Assembly: GCF_001942255.1 (NCBI RefSeq)
Contig: NZ_MKKC01000066.1
Location: 1-64,000, forward strand
Length of the DNA: 64,000 bases
Reading direction: 5' to 3'
Origin: Nocardiopsis sp. CNR-923
GTDB lineage: Bacteria; Actinomycetota; Actinomycetes; Streptosporangiales; Streptosporangiaceae
Under the pieces are notes generated by a model, which had not been told where the DNA came from, did no database searches, and saw only the letters and a program-made list of their open reading frames with translations. The position numbers and the translations under genes are program-made. Positions 53,664 through 64,000 of the stretch are shown here, piece after piece. Every line of letters starts with the position of its first letter. Positions within the stretch are counted from its first letter, which is position 1.

Positions 53664-56600
53664 TCAACGCATTCCGGACACCAGCGCGCCCCACCGCCTG
53701 ACACGGGCCAGGCTGGCCTCGTAGCGCGCGCCCACCACGAGCAGGGCCGCTCCGACGACCGCGAACGGCATCCAGTTCGGCAGCAGGACGGTCAGGTCCC
53801 ACAACGGTGGCCCGAAGGCCCGCAGCGACGTCGCCAGCAGGGCCGTCGCGCCCAGGACCAGCGCCGCCTGGAGCCGCGCCCGCGACCCCCACACGGCCAC
53901 GGCCAGGCCCGCGGCGAGCACGGCGGGCACCCGCCAGAGCGCGCCGGAGCCGTCGAACACCATCCACACGGTCGGGAGGAGCAGCAGCGCGAGTCCGCCG
54001 CCGTACGCGGCCCAACTGGACGGCGGCGGAACCGCCTTGCGGCTCCACTCCCACCCCACGACCAGCGCGGCGGTCGCGGGCGCCACCGTGTACGCCTCGG
54101 GGGCGGTCACACGCCACGCCCCCAGCACGGTCCACAGCGCCACGAGCATGAGCGCCGCCCCGACCCCGGCCAACCAGCGGCGGCGCGGTCGCACGGCGCT
54201 GGCCAGGGCGATCACACCGACCAGGGCCAAAGCGAGCGCCACCAGTTCCCCGCGCGTCCCGGCCACCGCGGTCACGGTCACCGCGACCGCCGCCCACAGG
54301 GCGGCCGGGATCTCGGCGCTCTCCAGCAGCGGTCGGCGCAGTCGGGGCGCGACCGCCGCCACCCCCGCCACCAGCGCGACGGGCACCAGAGCCGCGTACT
54401 CCACAGGCGCCCCCAAGGCCAGCGGCACTGCCAGCGCGCAGGCTCCGGTGGCCGTCGTGGCCGCGGCCGTGCCGACCGCCGCGGCGAGGGCGGTCCTGGC
54501 CAGCGCGGCAGCGGCGGCGCAGGCCGACGCGGCGGCCGTGAGCGTGGCCGAGAGGGCGTACGGCTCCGGCAGGGCCCAGCACACGCCCAGGAGCAGGGTG
54601 AGCAGCCCCGTCCCCCCGGCGCCCAGGTCATCCGCCGGTCCCGGAGCAGCGCCGAGGCCATGAGGAGGGCGGAACCGACGGCAATGGTCCATGCCAGCGC
54701 GGCCGCGAACGGAGCGCCGAGGACGACCGGGAGGGGGACCAGCGCGGAGGGGGCCACGAGCGCGGCGGCGTGCGCACTCCACCGACGGGCGAGGACGAGT
54801 GTCGCCGCCACGGCGAGCACACCGCTCAGCACCAGGCCGAACGCCACGGCCGCGGCGGTGCCCGCGCCCGGCTGGCCCGGCAGCCCCAGGAAGACGTGCG
54901 CGGGCAGGAGGAGGTCCTCGGGAGCGGCCGGAGCGAGGAAGGGGGCGCGGGCGAAACCGGAGAGCACCGGCGCGCCGCGCGGCCCGCCGAACAGCGGGCC
55001 GGACAGGAGCGGTGCCGCCGACAGCAGGAGCAGCCCCGCGATCGTCGCCGCCGAGGGGAGAACGGCGCCGTCGGCTCCGGGCCCCCCGAACGGGTTCGGG
55101 GACCGCCCGAACACCAACGCGGCGGCGCCGGTGGTGAGTGCGAGCGCGGTGAACCACCAGTCCGCCGGTCCCGCCGGGCCTCCGCCGGTGCGGGCCCAGA
55201 CGAGCAGCACACCGCCCACGAGCAGGGTGAGCGCCCACAGTGTCGCGCTGCTCGCGTACAGGGTCCGGGCGGTTCCGCCCTCCCGCCCGCCCTCCATCCG
55301 TGCCTGGACGAGCGTGAGGACGAGCACCGTCGTGGCCGTCAGCAGGAGCGCCGCCGCGGTGGTGCGGGGAGAAGCCAGCGACCAGGACACGCCCGTGACG
55401 ACGGTGAGGGCGCCCGTGGCCGCCGGGATCCAGCCCAGGCGGCCCGAACGCAGGGCCGCCGCGCCCAGAACGAGCGCCGCGCCGCACAGAATCGCCCAGA
55501 CGGCCGCGGCGCCGCCGGGGAACCCCAGGAGCGGAGGCGCCGCCAGGAACGCGGCGGGAGCCGTCACGGCGACGACGGGCGGGACGAGCCGGCGCAGCAG
55601 CAGGGCGGTGGCGGCCACCGCCAGTCCGGCGCCGAGCAGGACCGCGACCAGGTGGGCGAGGGCGGTCGCGGACCCTGGATCCGGGACGGCGATCCCCAGC
55701 AGCGCGGCGATCGGGGCGGTGACGGCCTCGCGCCCGCCCGACCACGGCGCCACCGGGACGCGGGGGAGCGCCGGCAGCGAGGCGGGGCCGGCCGCGAGCG
55801 GCACCGCGCCCAGGGCCACGAGCGCGGCGCCGGCGAACGCCTGGGGCGGAAGGCCCAGCGCGGGAACGGGACGCCGTGCCAACACCAGACCGGTCACGCC
55901 GAGCAGCGCCAGGGTCGCGGCCACCGCCCACCAGTGTTCCGGATCGGTCCCAGGGGCGGTGGTGAACAGCACCAACGCGCACACTCCGGCGGCGCCGAGC
56001 CACAGGAGGAGCGCCGACCAGTACAGGGTCCGTACGGGACGCCCCGGGCGCGGTGGCCCGAGCCGCCGGGCGAGGACAGCGTCGGCCAGCGCGGTGGCGG
56101 CGACGGCGGGCAGCAGCCAGGACCAACGGCCGTCGAGCGGTGTGGCCAGCACGGTCAGGAAGGCGACCGGTTGGGCGAACACGACCGTGAGGATCCGCGG
56201 CCCGGCCAGGGGGACGGCCAGCGGGTACAGGGCGAGCAGCGCGCCGATCGCCGTGAGGGCGCCGGCCGCGTACCCCGCGACGTTGGTGAGCCCGTCCGAC
56301 AGCAGGAACAGGGCGAGGGCGTCGACGCAGAGCAGGCCCGCCGCCAGTGCCCCGAAGGTCTCGGCGCTCGCGCGCAGGCCGCGCCGGCGCAGGGGCGCGG
56401 CGACCCCGGCGATGGCGAGGGTGGTCAGGCCGAGCACGGCCGCGCGGGTGCCCGTGCCCAGGTCGCTCCACGCCCAGACGGCGAAGACCAGGGCCGCGAT
56501 GCCCACGAGCAGGCCGCCCAGGCCGAGGATGACGTTCTGCGCCGAACGCCGGGTGACCTCGCCCGCGCGCGTCGCCGCGGGGTGCGACGGGGCGCTGCGC

Positions 56601-57078
56601 TCCAACGGGCCGGCTCCGGGGAGGTCCGCGGCTCCGAATCCGGCCGCCGGGCCCGAACGACGCCCGGAGCGGGCCTCCGTTCCGCAGAGCCGACGCCGTC
56701 CGGGGCCACCGGCGGGGCGCCGGGCGCGGAGGCCGGATGCGACCACGCGGGGGCGGCCCCCCGGTCTGAGGGGCCCTGAGCCGCGGGGGCGGCTCCCAGG
56801 TCGGCGGAGCCGTGCGCCCCCTGCGCGGATCGCACGGCGACGTGGGACTCGTGGCGCAGTCGTCGAAGCAGCGGGACCCGCTCGGCGCGCAGCGCGCTCT
56901 CGCGGTCGGCGAGTGCGGCCAGTTCGGTGTCGATGTGCCACAGGCGTTCAGCCGTGGGTCCCACGAGCACGATCCCGCACCGCGCGCAGACGCGGGCCCG
57001 GTCGTCCAGGGGAGCGCGGCATTCGGGGCACGTGGGCTCCGCGACCGCGCGGCGTGGTGGTGGCCCTTGTCCGTTCAT
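53664..57078 (-). pseudogene. Giant multi-pass membrane protein, SCO7613-like, with zinc ribbon (two frameshifts as sequenced)
   Basis: With one base restored between about 56650 and 56750 and one at about 54615 (a six-C run), a 1138-residue protein results. It begins with a zinc ribbon (CPECRAPL, CARCG), a coiled segment (DTELAALADRESALRAERVPLL), a disordered linker, and then some 30 alternating hydrophobic helices from about residue 140. It resembles the actinobacterial SCO7613 C-terminal domain membrane proteins of unknown function. Start ATG 57078. The reading was assembled from three frames. Confidence 0.78.
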
Positions 57079-57519
57079 GCGGCCCATCCTGGTCCGATCT
57101 TGGCGCACGGACATCGGTACGGATACTCAGACCGCCGTTTCGGACGGGGCGCCACGCTCGCAAAGAGCTCAGGAGACACTCCCCACAACTCAGGGCACAT
57201 GGTTGACCCCTTACTCTTCGTGTCACATTGCTGGTGAGAGCATCGTGAATCCGACACATTCCGTGATGTGACCCAAGGCACAGTAAAAGTGGCGTTACTT
57301 TACCGTGACGGTGGTGCAGGCTGAATCCGCCGCCCGGTGCGTTCCGCCCTGGGCGGCCCCTCGCCGCGGCGGGTCGCACGCAGTCCCCGTCCCCGCCGCG
57401 CGGCACGCGCCCGGACCGGGCCGTGCGCGCTCCGTGGCGCCCGACCCCTCCCGTGCGGGCGCTCACCCGTTCCACCAGGGATCTCCCTGCCCGAACACCC
57501 CCTCTTGGGAAAGGCAACC
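57079..57519. other. Intergenic region between divergent membrane-protein and transglycosylase genes
   Basis: No supported gene in 440 bases. The left half is relatively AT-rich and probably holds promoters. The right half (57320-57500) is GC-rich with several possible hairpins and could be a structured leader of the secreted-protein gene. Confidence 0.45.
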
Positions 57520-58181
57520 GTGGTACTCAACCGAATGTCGCTGCGCATCACCGCGGCCGTCGGTGCGGCGACCCTCGTCGCCGGCGGGACCTTCGCCGTC
57601 GTCGCCTTCGCCGACGACGACACCGATCCGGATACCGCCGTCAACGCCGCCGTCCCGGACGCCGAGGCGCCCGCGGCCGACTCCGAGGCCGAGGCGGAGT
57701 TCTTCGCCTCCGAGGACATGACCGACGAGGAGCTCCAGAACCTGCGCGCGCGTGCCGAGCGGGAGCGCGACGCCGCGGTCGGCGGCCGCGTCCTGTCCCT
57801 CCAGGTCCAGGCCGGCGACATCGTCGAGGAGGTGGAGGAAGAAGAGGAGGAGCCGGAGGCCGACACCCCCGAGTTCACCGGCGACGCGAGGGCTCTCGCG
57901 CGCGACATGGTCCTGGCTCAGGGCTGGGCCGCCAGTGAGTTCGACGACTGCCTGGAACCTTTGTGGCAGAAGGAGAGCAACTGGAACCACACGGCGCAGA
58001 ACCCGAGTTCCGGCGCTACGGCATCCCGCAGTCCCTCCCCGGGGACAAGATGGCCAGCCACGGCGACGACTGGCGCACCAACCCCGCCACGCAGATCGCG
58101 TGGGGCATCGACTACATCAAGGGCCGCTACGGCACCCCGTGTGAGGCCTGGGCCCACTCCCAGGCCAACGGCTGGTACTGA
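57520..58181 (+). pseudogene. Secreted lytic-transglycosylase-like (Apf C-terminal domain) protein (one frameshift as sequenced)
   Basis: Restoring one C at about 58016 (GGCGCTACGG to GGCGCCTACGG) gives 220 residues. It has a signal peptide (about 1-31), an acidic spacer with an EEEEEE run (about 105-115), and a C-terminal transglycosylase-like domain with the catalytic-Glu block LWQKESNWNHTAQNPSSGAYG and DYIKGRYGTPCEAWAHSQ. It likely cuts peptidoglycan outside the cell. GGAAAGG supports GTG 57520. The upstream leader is long (about 440 bases). Confidence 0.84.
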
Positions 58182-58188
58182 CCGGCCC

Positions 58189-58222
58189 GCCGCGCGGGCG
58201 CGGCGCCCGGCGCCCGCGCGGC
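58189..58222. terminator. Bidirectional terminator between transglycosylase-like and kinase genes
   Basis: GCCGCGCGGGCGC pairs perfectly with GCGCCCGCGCGGC, 13 bp with an 8-base loop, between convergent genes. Confidence 0.8.
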
Positions 58223-58225
58223 CCG

Positions 58226-60154
58226 TCAGCCGGTGTTCGGGGCGAACGTCTGGACGATCTCCTCGGCGAGGTCGTCGAAGTCGTCGGCCTGCTCACGTGG
58301 CACGTTGACGCTCACGAGGTAGAAGACGCGGTGGCCCTGGTACTCGAAGTTGATCACGTACCGCCAGAAGCGCCGCTCGGCCGTGCCCCACTGCACGTTC
58401 GCGAAGTCGGCCTCGACGCGGGCGACGTCCCACCCCTCTCCCCACGAGTCGGGGAAGTCGTCGCTGTCGACCTCGTCCAGTTCCAGCTGCTCGTAATCGG
58501 TCGTGACGTCGTCCGGAACGACGTTCGTGCCGCCCTCGGTCTCCTGGAGGTACTCGGCGCTGGTGCCGTGGAACTCCTGCTCCGTCCAGCCGGTCGCCAG
58601 GACCTGGTGGTCCCGCCCGGGCGAGACGAAGTAGACGAGCGTGTCGTCGATCCTGGAGTCGTCGACCGTCCATCCGCTCGGGTAGTCCACGTCGAACCAC
58701 GGTGAACGGAAGGTCGTCAGGTCGTCGTAGGACGCCGGGTCATCGTCGGTCCAGCCCGCCTCGTCGCCCCCGGTCGGCTCCGGAGGCGACTGCAACGCGG
58801 TGGGGCCGCCCGTCCGCGGGGCCTCGACCACCGGATCCTGTCCGACCGGCGCACTGCCGGACCGGACCAGCAGGGCCGCCGCCACCACCGCCACGAGCAG
58901 CACGACCACGCCGCCGGCGCCCAGCCCGACGAGGAGCTTGCCCGTCGCGCCCGTCCCGGGCCCCCGGCCGCCGGCGTGCCCGCCGGAGTGGACGGGGCCG
59001 GTGGCGCCGCCGACCCCGCCGGTGCGCGCCGCGGCGGGCGGGTGGACGGGCCCGCCCGGGGTCCGTCCGAGGCTCGGGTGGGGCGTCGTCGGCCCGGGGC
59101 CCGCGTAGGGTCCGCCGGGGCGGGGCCCGGTGCTCGGCGCGGGGTGACCGCCGCTCGGCGCGTGGTGGACCGGCCCCCGCAGACCCGGGTGGGGGCCGCT
59201 GGGGTGTCCGGCCGGGCCCGGCACGGGGGCTCCCGCCGGACCGGGCGCGAGGAGGCCGACCGCGCCGAGTGTGCCGGCGGCCTGTCCACCGGTGTCGCCA
59301 ACGGGCGCCGAGGAGGGCCTGGCGTCCGGTCCGCCCCCGCGCTCGCGCAGCAACGCCAGCGCCGCGTCCGCGGACAGCCTCCGGCCCGGGTCCCGCTCCA
59401 GGAGGCCGGTGATGACCGGCTCCAGCCACCCCGCGCGCGTCATCGGCGGCAGCGGTGCGGAGACCACCGCGGCGATCGCGGCCGCGATGGTGTCCCGCCT
59501 GAACGGTGAGACTCCCTCCACCGCGGCGAACAGGGTCACGCCGATGCTCCACAGGTCGCCCCGGTGCCCGGCGGGCCCGCCCTCCAGACGTTCCGGCGGC
59601 ATGTACTCGGGCGATCCGATGAGGGCGCCGGTCCGCGTGATGCTCGGCCCGCCCTCCACCGTGGCGATGCCGAAGTCGGTGAGGACGACCCGGCCGTCCG
59701 TGGCCATCATGATGTTGCCGGGCTTGATGTCGCGGTGCAGGACTCCGGCCTCGTCGGCCGCCCGCACGGCCCGCAGGAGCGACTCGGCGACCGTCGCGGC
59801 GGTCGCCAGGTCCAGGGCGCCGCGCTCGGCGAGCAGCTCCTGGAGCGACCCGCCCTCGATCAGCTCCATCACCACCCACGGGTCGCCCTCGAAGACGAAC
59901 ACGTCGTGGACGGTGATCACGGTGGGGTGGCTGACCCGGGCCGCTGATCGGGCCTCACGCCGCACCCGGGCGTGCGCGTCCGCCCGCTCCGACTCGGTGA
60001 AGTGGTCGGGAAGGAGCACCTGTTTGATGGCGACGATCCGGTCCAGGGAGGGGTCGAAGGCCTCCCAGACCACGCCCATCCCGCCGCGGCCGAGCTCGCG
60101 ACGGAGGACGTAGCGGTCCGCGACGATGCGTTCGGGGTCGCTGTTCATCGACAT
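58226..60154 (-). CDS. Serine/threonine protein kinase with extracellular sensor domain
   Basis: A 642-residue PknB-type kinase. The kinase domain (about 14-275) has GRGGMGVVW, AIKQVL, HRDIKPGN, DFGIA and GSPEYMPPERLEG. A Pro/Gly-rich juxtamembrane linker runs from about 290 to 425, then one membrane helix (GAGGVVVLLVAVVAAALLV) and a C-terminal domain of about 160 residues with aromatic residues. It lacks PASTA repeats and resembles kinases with extracellular DUF domains. Start ATG 60154 after GAGAGAG. It is followed by no co-oriented gene. Confidence 0.94.
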   Translation of the reverse strand: MSMNSDPERIVADRYVLRRELGRGGMGVVWEAFDPSLDRIVAIKQVLLPDHFTESERADAHARVRREARSAARVSHPTVITVHDVFVFEGDPWVVMELIEGGSLQELLAERGALDLATAATVAESLLRAVRAADEAGVLHRDIKPGNIMMATDGRVVLTDFGIATVEGGPSITRTGALIGSPEYMPPERLEGGPAGHRGDLWSIGVTLFAAVEGVSPFRRDTIAAAIAAVVSAPLPPMTRAGWLEPVITGLLERDPGRRLSADAALALLRERGGGPDARPSSAPVGDTGGQAAGTLGAVGLLAPGPAGAPVPGPAGHPSGPHPGLRGPVHHAPSGGHPAPSTGPRPGGPYAGPGPTTPHPSLGRTPGGPVHPPAAARTGGVGGATGPVHSGGHAGGRGPGTGATGKLLVGLGAGGVVVLLVAVVAAALLVRSGSAPVGQDPVVEAPRTGGPTALQSPPEPTGGDEAGWTDDDPASYDDLTTFRSPWFDVDYPSGWTVDDSRIDDTLVYFVSPGRDHQVLATGWTEQEFHGTSAEYLQETEGGTNVVPDDVTTDYEQLELDEVDSDDFPDSWGEGWDVARVEADFANVQWGTAERRFWRYVINFEYQGHRVFYLVSVNVPREQADDFDDLAEEIVQTFAPNTG

Positions 60155-60308
60155 GTATCGCTCTCTCGGCGGGCTCACGCGGGTGCACTGACACGAGGGT
60201 CGGATGACACCAGGAGCGAAAAGGTTCCTGGGGACGGGGGCGCAACCACGGCCGTGACCCCGGTCCGCGGGGCGCCCCGCCGTCACGGAACGCCCCGCCG
60301 CCCGGCGG

Positions 60309-61699
60309 CTACTGGCGCGCGTTGGTCATCTTCAGCACGTCGAGGGCGGAGTCGAGCTGCTCCTCGGTGAGCTTGCCGGCCTCGACGTACCCGCGTTCGA
60401 TGACCACCTCGCGGATGGTCTTGCGCTCGGCGAGCGACTGCTTGGCGACCTTGGCGGCCTCCTCGTAGCCGATGTAGCGGTTGAGCGGCGTGACGATCGA
60501 GGGGGAGGACTCCGCGTAGACGCGGCACTGGTCCACGTCGGCCTCGATCCCGACGACGCAGCGGTCCGCGAACACACGCGAGACGTTGGCCAGCAGGCGG
60601 ATCGACTCCAGCACGTTGCGCGCGATCATCGGCAGCTGGACGTTGAGCTCGAAGTTGCCGCTCGCGCCGCCGAAGGCCACCGCCGCGTCGTTGCCGACCA
60701 CCTGCGAGGCGACCTGGAGCATGGCCTCGCACAGGACCGGGTTGACCTTGCCCGGCATGATCGACGAACCGGGCTGCAGGTCGGGCAGACGGATCTCGGA
60801 CAGGCCGGTCGTCGGGCCCGAACCCATCCAACGGATGTCGTTGGCGATCTTGCAGTAGGCCACGGCGATCGTCCGCAGCTGGCCGGACAGCTCGACCAGG
60901 CCGTCACGGGCGCCCTGGGCCTCGAAGTGGTCGCGGGCCTCGGTGAGCGGCAGGCCGGTGTTCAAGGCGATCTCGGCGATGACGCGCGCGGCGAAGCCTC
61001 CGGGGTGTTGATGCCGGTGCCGACGGCGGTTCCGCCCAGGGGGAGTTCTGCGACGCGCGGCAGGACGGCCTCCAGACGCTCGACGCCGTAGCGCACCTGG
61101 GCGGCGAACCCGGCGAACTCCTGGCCGAGGGTGACCGGGGTGGCGTCCATGAGGTGGGTCCGGCCGCTCTTGACGACGGACGCGAACTCGACCGACTTGC
61201 GCGTGAGCTCGCCCTCCAGGTGCCGCAGCGCCGGGATCAGGTCCTTCTGCACGGCAGCGGTGGCGGCGATGTGGATGGAGGACGGGAAGACGTCGTTGGA
61301 GGACTGAGACGCGTTGACGTGGTCGTTGGGGTGCACGTCCAGCCCGGTGCGCTCCCTGGCGAGCGTGGCCACGACCTCGTTGGTGTTCATGTTGCTGGAG
61401 GTGCCGGACCCCGTCTGGAACACGTCGATCGGGAACTCGGAGTCCCACCGGCCCTCGGCGACCTCCAGGGCCGCGTCGCGGATGGCCTTGCCGTGGTCGT
61501 CGCTGATGACGCCGAGCTCCGCGTTGACCTTGGCCGCGGCGGCCTTGATCTGGCCGAGGGCGGCGATGTGGGCGCCCTCCAGACCCTGGCCCGAGATCGG
61601 GAAGTTCTCGACCGCGCGCTGTGTCTGCGCCCGCCACTTGGCCTCGGCGGGAACCCTGACCTCGCCCATCGAGTCGTGCTCGACGCGGAACTCACTCAT
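60309..61699 (-). pseudogene. fumC: Fumarate hydratase, class II (one frameshift as sequenced)
   Basis: TCA-cycle enzyme hydrating fumarate to malate. Restoring one G near 61003 (GAGGCTTC to GAGGGCTTC) gives a 463-residue protein of normal length. Signatures are [39 protein letters not shown] and the signature [10 protein letters not shown]. Losing it would break the TCA cycle unless another fumarase exists, so a sequencing error is the better reading. GGAGGGATGGG precedes ATG 61699. sucCD lies 55 kb upstream. Confidence 0.93.
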
Positions 61700-61767
61700 T
61701 GCAACCCATCCCTCCTGGGAAAACCTGTGCATCAAAGCCTGCCAGACGCGCGATCGGGCACAGCCAC

Positions 61768-62469
61768 TCACCCTGAGTTGGCGGTGTTGCGCGCGTCATG
61801 TCCGGTTCTGGGCCCGGGATCACGCGCCGATCCCGCGCCGCCGAGAGCGTCTCCCCCAGCCCAGGAGGCGGCGCCCCCTGGCTGGCGGATCCGGACGGAG
61901 CCGAGCAGGGTGAAGCCGTCGATCTCCAGGACGGGCGGGTGCGCGGGTGCCGACGGGCGAGGGGGGCCACCGCGCCGAAGGCGTCGGTCGAGGGTGAACG
62001 TGGGCGACGGGCGGGCGGTGCGCAGCCCGAGGAAGGACCAGCCGCGCAGGCGCACCTCGACGCCCTCGGGGACGTCGATCTCGACGCGGCCGAGCACGGC
62101 GCTCACGGTCATCCGGTGCCGGCTGCGCAGGAGCAGGGCCTCGCGCATGTCGATGTCGACCCGTCCGGCGAGCGCGGCGACGTGCTCACCGGGCACGGCC
62201 ACCCAGCGGCCACGGCGGCTGAGCGTCGTGAACAGGGCGAGGACGGGTTGCGGATCCAGCCGGATGGGCTGTTCCTCGGCGGAGAGGAGGTCGGCGGTCA
62301 GGGGCGGGAGCTCACCGAGGGTACGGGCCTGCTGGGCGCGTCCGCTGCGCTCCGCGAACTCGTCCAGTTCGAGGCGGCCGTCGGCGGCGGCGTCCCGCAG
62401 CACCTTCAGGACCCGTTCCCGGTCGCGGTTCGAGGCGCGGAGCCGGTCGGGGGAGACATCCTCACTCAC
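61768..62469 (-). CDS. DUF1707 / LiaF-like C-terminal domain protein
   Basis: A 233-residue protein with an N-terminal DUF1707 domain ([32 protein letters not shown]) and a C-terminal region like the cell-wall-active antibiotics response (DUF2154/LiaF) domain. No membrane helix was found, unlike the first DUF1707 protein. The C-terminus is Pro/Gly-rich. Start ATG 62469. Its function is unknown. Confidence 0.82.
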   Translation of the reverse strand: MSEDVSPDRLRASNRDRERVLKVLRDAAADGRLELDEFAERSGRAQQARTLGELPPLTADLLSAEEQPIRLDPQPVLALFTTLSRRGRWVAVPGEHVAALAGRVDIDMREALLLRSRHRMTVSAVLGRVEIDVPEGVEVRLRGWSFLGLRTARPSPTFTLDRRLRRGGPPRPSAPAHPPVLEIDGFTLLGSVRIRQPGGAASWAGGDALGGAGSARDPGPRTGHDARNTANSG

Positions 62470-62617
62470 ACCGCCACCCTAGAGCGTCCTCGGCCGACGC
62501 GTACCCCGATGCGGGACGGTCGGCGCCCACCGGACGCGACCCGGATGGGCCGCACGGCGGGACCGGGCCCCGTCCGCCGGACCGGCCGTGGCGGCGGACC
62601 GGCGGACGGGGGCCCGG

Positions 62618-63039
62618 TCAGGGGAGGAGCGGCATCCGGAGCGGGACGGCGGCGGCCGCCAGGGGCCGCACCGCCAGGCGTACCAGCGCGCGGGCGTATC
62701 GTCGCCCGCGACCCGGTTCGCGCTGAGCTCCGCGCAGCGGACGCAGCGGTGGACGACGAGCCACTCGCCGTCCGAGCGCGTGGTCAGACCCAGCGCGGCC
62801 ATCCGCCCCCGGCAGCCGGCCGCGCGGTCGCCGGGAGTGCTCCGGTCCACGTGCAGGCTGGTCAGACAGTGCGGACAGTGGTTGCGGTGGGCCGTGCCCG
62901 GCGCGTCGGCCGGGACCAGGAGCCGGCACTGCGCGCAGCGAAACGCCCCGGCCCGGCCGGACTCGCCGTGGGCGTGCGTGACGCTCTTGCGGCGCTGCGG
63001 GCGCCGGTCGCGCGGGGAGTTGCGCCGACCCACGGTCAC
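62618..63039 (-). pseudogene. RNHCP domain protein (one frameshift as sequenced)
   Basis: A small zinc-type protein with the defining RNHCPHC motif, an upstream CAQC and downstream HRCVRC pairs. One restored base at about 62690 gives 140 residues ending in VRPLAAAAVPLRM. GTG 63039 overlaps the TGA of the upstream RNHCP gene (GTGA at 63036-63039), so the two are translationally coupled. GGGGAGGT is just upstream. The function of RNHCP proteins is unknown. Confidence 0.82.
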
Positions 63040-63386
63040 ACCTCCCCGAGCAGGTCGAGCGGGAAGGGCGGGGCGGCGAGCGGACGCACGGCGATGCCCA
63101 TGAGCACGAGGTGGTTGTCGTCCGAGGCGACGGGGCCCTCGGACATCTCGTCGCACAAGACGCAGCGGTGCACGAGCAGCCAGGCGCCGCCGCGCTGGAC
63201 CGCGACGGAGATCGGCGTCATCCGCCCGCCGCAGCGGGCGGTGCCGCCGGTCTGGTCGACGACGTGCCGGGAACTCAGACAGCTCGGGCAGTGGTCACGC
63301 GGATCGCCGTCGGGGCCGAAGCCTCGGACTGCGAGGCCGCAACGGACGCAGGTGAATGTGGCGGGGTTCGGTTCGGTGCTGGACAC
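63036..63386 (-). CDS. RNHCP domain protein (variant RDHCP)
   Basis: A 116-residue zinc-type protein. The cysteine pattern is TCVRC, then RDHCPSC (Asp replacing Asn of RNHCP), then RCGGRM and HRCVLC. The C-terminal VRPLAAPPFPLDLL resembles the downstream gene, so the pair is a tandem duplication. AAGGAG sits before GTG 63386. Upstream in-frame residues are unlikely to be protein. Confidence 0.85.
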   Translation of the reverse strand: MSSTEPNPATFTCVRCGLAVRGFGPDGDPRDHCPSCLSSRHVVDQTGGTARCGGRMTPISVAVQRGGAWLLVHRCVLCDEMSEGPVASDDNHLVLMGIAVRPLAAPPFPLDLLGEV

Positions 63387-63718
63387 CCGGGAACTCCTTG
63401 CTGGACTGTTCGGAAGGACAGCAGGAGGAGCGCCGAGCGGGTCTCGACGGTGGGGCGGGGCCGCGTCAGGTCGCCGAAGGGGACCGGTGGCGCGGGTCGC
63501 CCGCACATGGGTGAGGCGCGCTCGGCGCGGTCAGGGGCATACTCACCGATCCTTGTCGTGCGCGGGCTCGGCCCGCGGGAGTCGTCAGCAGGCATCGATC
63601 ATAGGTCGGCCGGTGAGCGGGGGCAACGGATTTTCCGCGCGGTCGAAGCGGGCCAGCGTTGTCCACAGGCGGTGAAAAGCGCTGGATATCCGTGCAGTCC
63701 GATGCCTACGGTTGGCTC
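63387..63718. other. Intergenic region upstream of ABC transporter gene
   Basis: No supported gene. It separates the divergent RNHCP pair and ABC transporter gene. A TACGGT sequence at 63707-63712 lies 6 bases before ATG 63719 and could be a -10 element for a leaderless mRNA. Confidence 0.4.
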
Positions 63719-64000
63719 ATGAGCACATCACTCCCCGGCCGTCGGGCACCCGGAAGCGCCGCCATGAGCGGCCGGGACGCTCCAGCCGTGTCCGCACTGC
63801 TCCTGCGCGGCGTCGTCAAACGCTTCGGATCCCTCACCGCCGTCGACGGACTCGACCTGGAGGTGCCCCAAGGCGTCGTACTCGGGCTCCTGGGGCCCAA
63901 CGGGGCGGGGAAGTCGACCACCATGCGGATGCTCACCGCGCAGAGCCTGGCCGACGGGGGCCAGATCCGTGTCCTCGGCCACGAGATACCTGCCGAGTCC
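63719..64000 (+). CDS. ABC transporter ATP-binding protein (partial, runs off the window)
   Basis: The first 94 residues of an ABC ATPase. A short tail precedes the domain, which begins at about residue 26 ([26 protein letters not shown]). Walker A is GPNGAGKST. The sequence resembles DrrA/Nod-type ABC-2 exporter ATPases involved in drug efflux. No ribosome binding site precedes ATG 63719; a second in-frame ATG is at 63764. The 3' end lies outside the window. Confidence 0.88.
   Translation, partial: MSTSLPGRRAPGSAAMSGRDAPAVSALLLRGVVKRFGSLTAVDGLDLEVPQGVVLGLLGPNGAGKSTTMRMLTAQSLADGGQIRVLGHEIPAES

Noticed and set aside
57301-57500. Possible c-di-AMP (ydaO) riboswitch before the transglycosylase-like gene
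   Set aside because: The position fits and a GCTGAATCC start is present, but the conserved GTCAGCTAAC-type segment and GGGTGAAG block are not visible. A covariance search would be needed.

Overview
The window is GC-rich chromosomal DNA from an actinobacterium. Evidence includes mycothiol conjugate amidase (mca), DUF1707, DUF501, DUF4307 and DUF6350 families, many GTG and some leaderless starts, GC-rich hairpin terminators, and a gene order like that of Mycobacterium tuberculosis. A Nocardiopsis or Streptosporangiales-type filamentous organism fits, but genus is inference. No plasmid, phage or biosynthetic cluster is visible.

Layout. 1-400: end of an rRNA operon (23S 3' end, 5S, two terminators). 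0.55-3.3 kb: alkylation repair (ogt, ada/alkA fusion) and a stand-alone B12 protein. 3.6-8.2 kb: sucCD, a DUF1707 protein and a PerM-like DUF6350 protein. 8.4-20 kb: mfd, an ATP-sulfurylase-like/APS kinase fusion, mazG, an FtsW/RodA flippase-like protein, eno, a DivIC/FtsB-like protein, DUF501, ppx (an order close to Rv1020-Rv1026). 20-27 kb: type II NADH dehydrogenase with two Rex-type operators, an unusual tRNA, and a proline catabolism locus (PucR regulator, pruA, PRODH) with a palindromic operator. 27-34.7 kb: Bax-inhibitor protein, thiolase, SGNH hydrolase, cystathionine beta-synthase, hexapeptide acyltransferase and cystathionine gamma-synthase (transsulfuration). 35-43 kb is more accessory: two GntR/UTRA regulators, a MoxR-type AAA/VWA pair, a FIST protein, a secreted protein and an RDD protein. 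43-48.7 kb: greA, DUF4307, mca, a small membrane protein and a DUF255 thioredoxin protein, in the Rv1080c-Rv1084 order, but interrupted by an IscB-type element. 48.7-64 kb: two Ser/Thr kinases, an ECF-like sigma factor, a cis-prenyltransferase, PhoH2, a giant membrane protein, a secreted lytic-transglycosylase-like protein, fumC, a second DUF1707 protein, two RNHCP zinc proteins and the start of an ABC transporter.

Quality warning. About 17 genes are broken by frameshifts. Nearly all are repaired by restoring one base, usually in a 2-6 base G or C run, and gene lengths then return to exact multiples of three. This looks more like sequencing or assembly error than gene decay. These genes are typed as pseudogene because the reading frame is broken as written, but most are probably functional.

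Most unusual items: an IscB relative without its HNH region, with a foldable upstream RNA, inserted between mca and its usual neighbour; a class-I-shaped tRNA with C33 and a UAA anticodon position; paired Rex operators upstream of ndh; and a perfect palindrome in the proline-catabolism divergent promoter.
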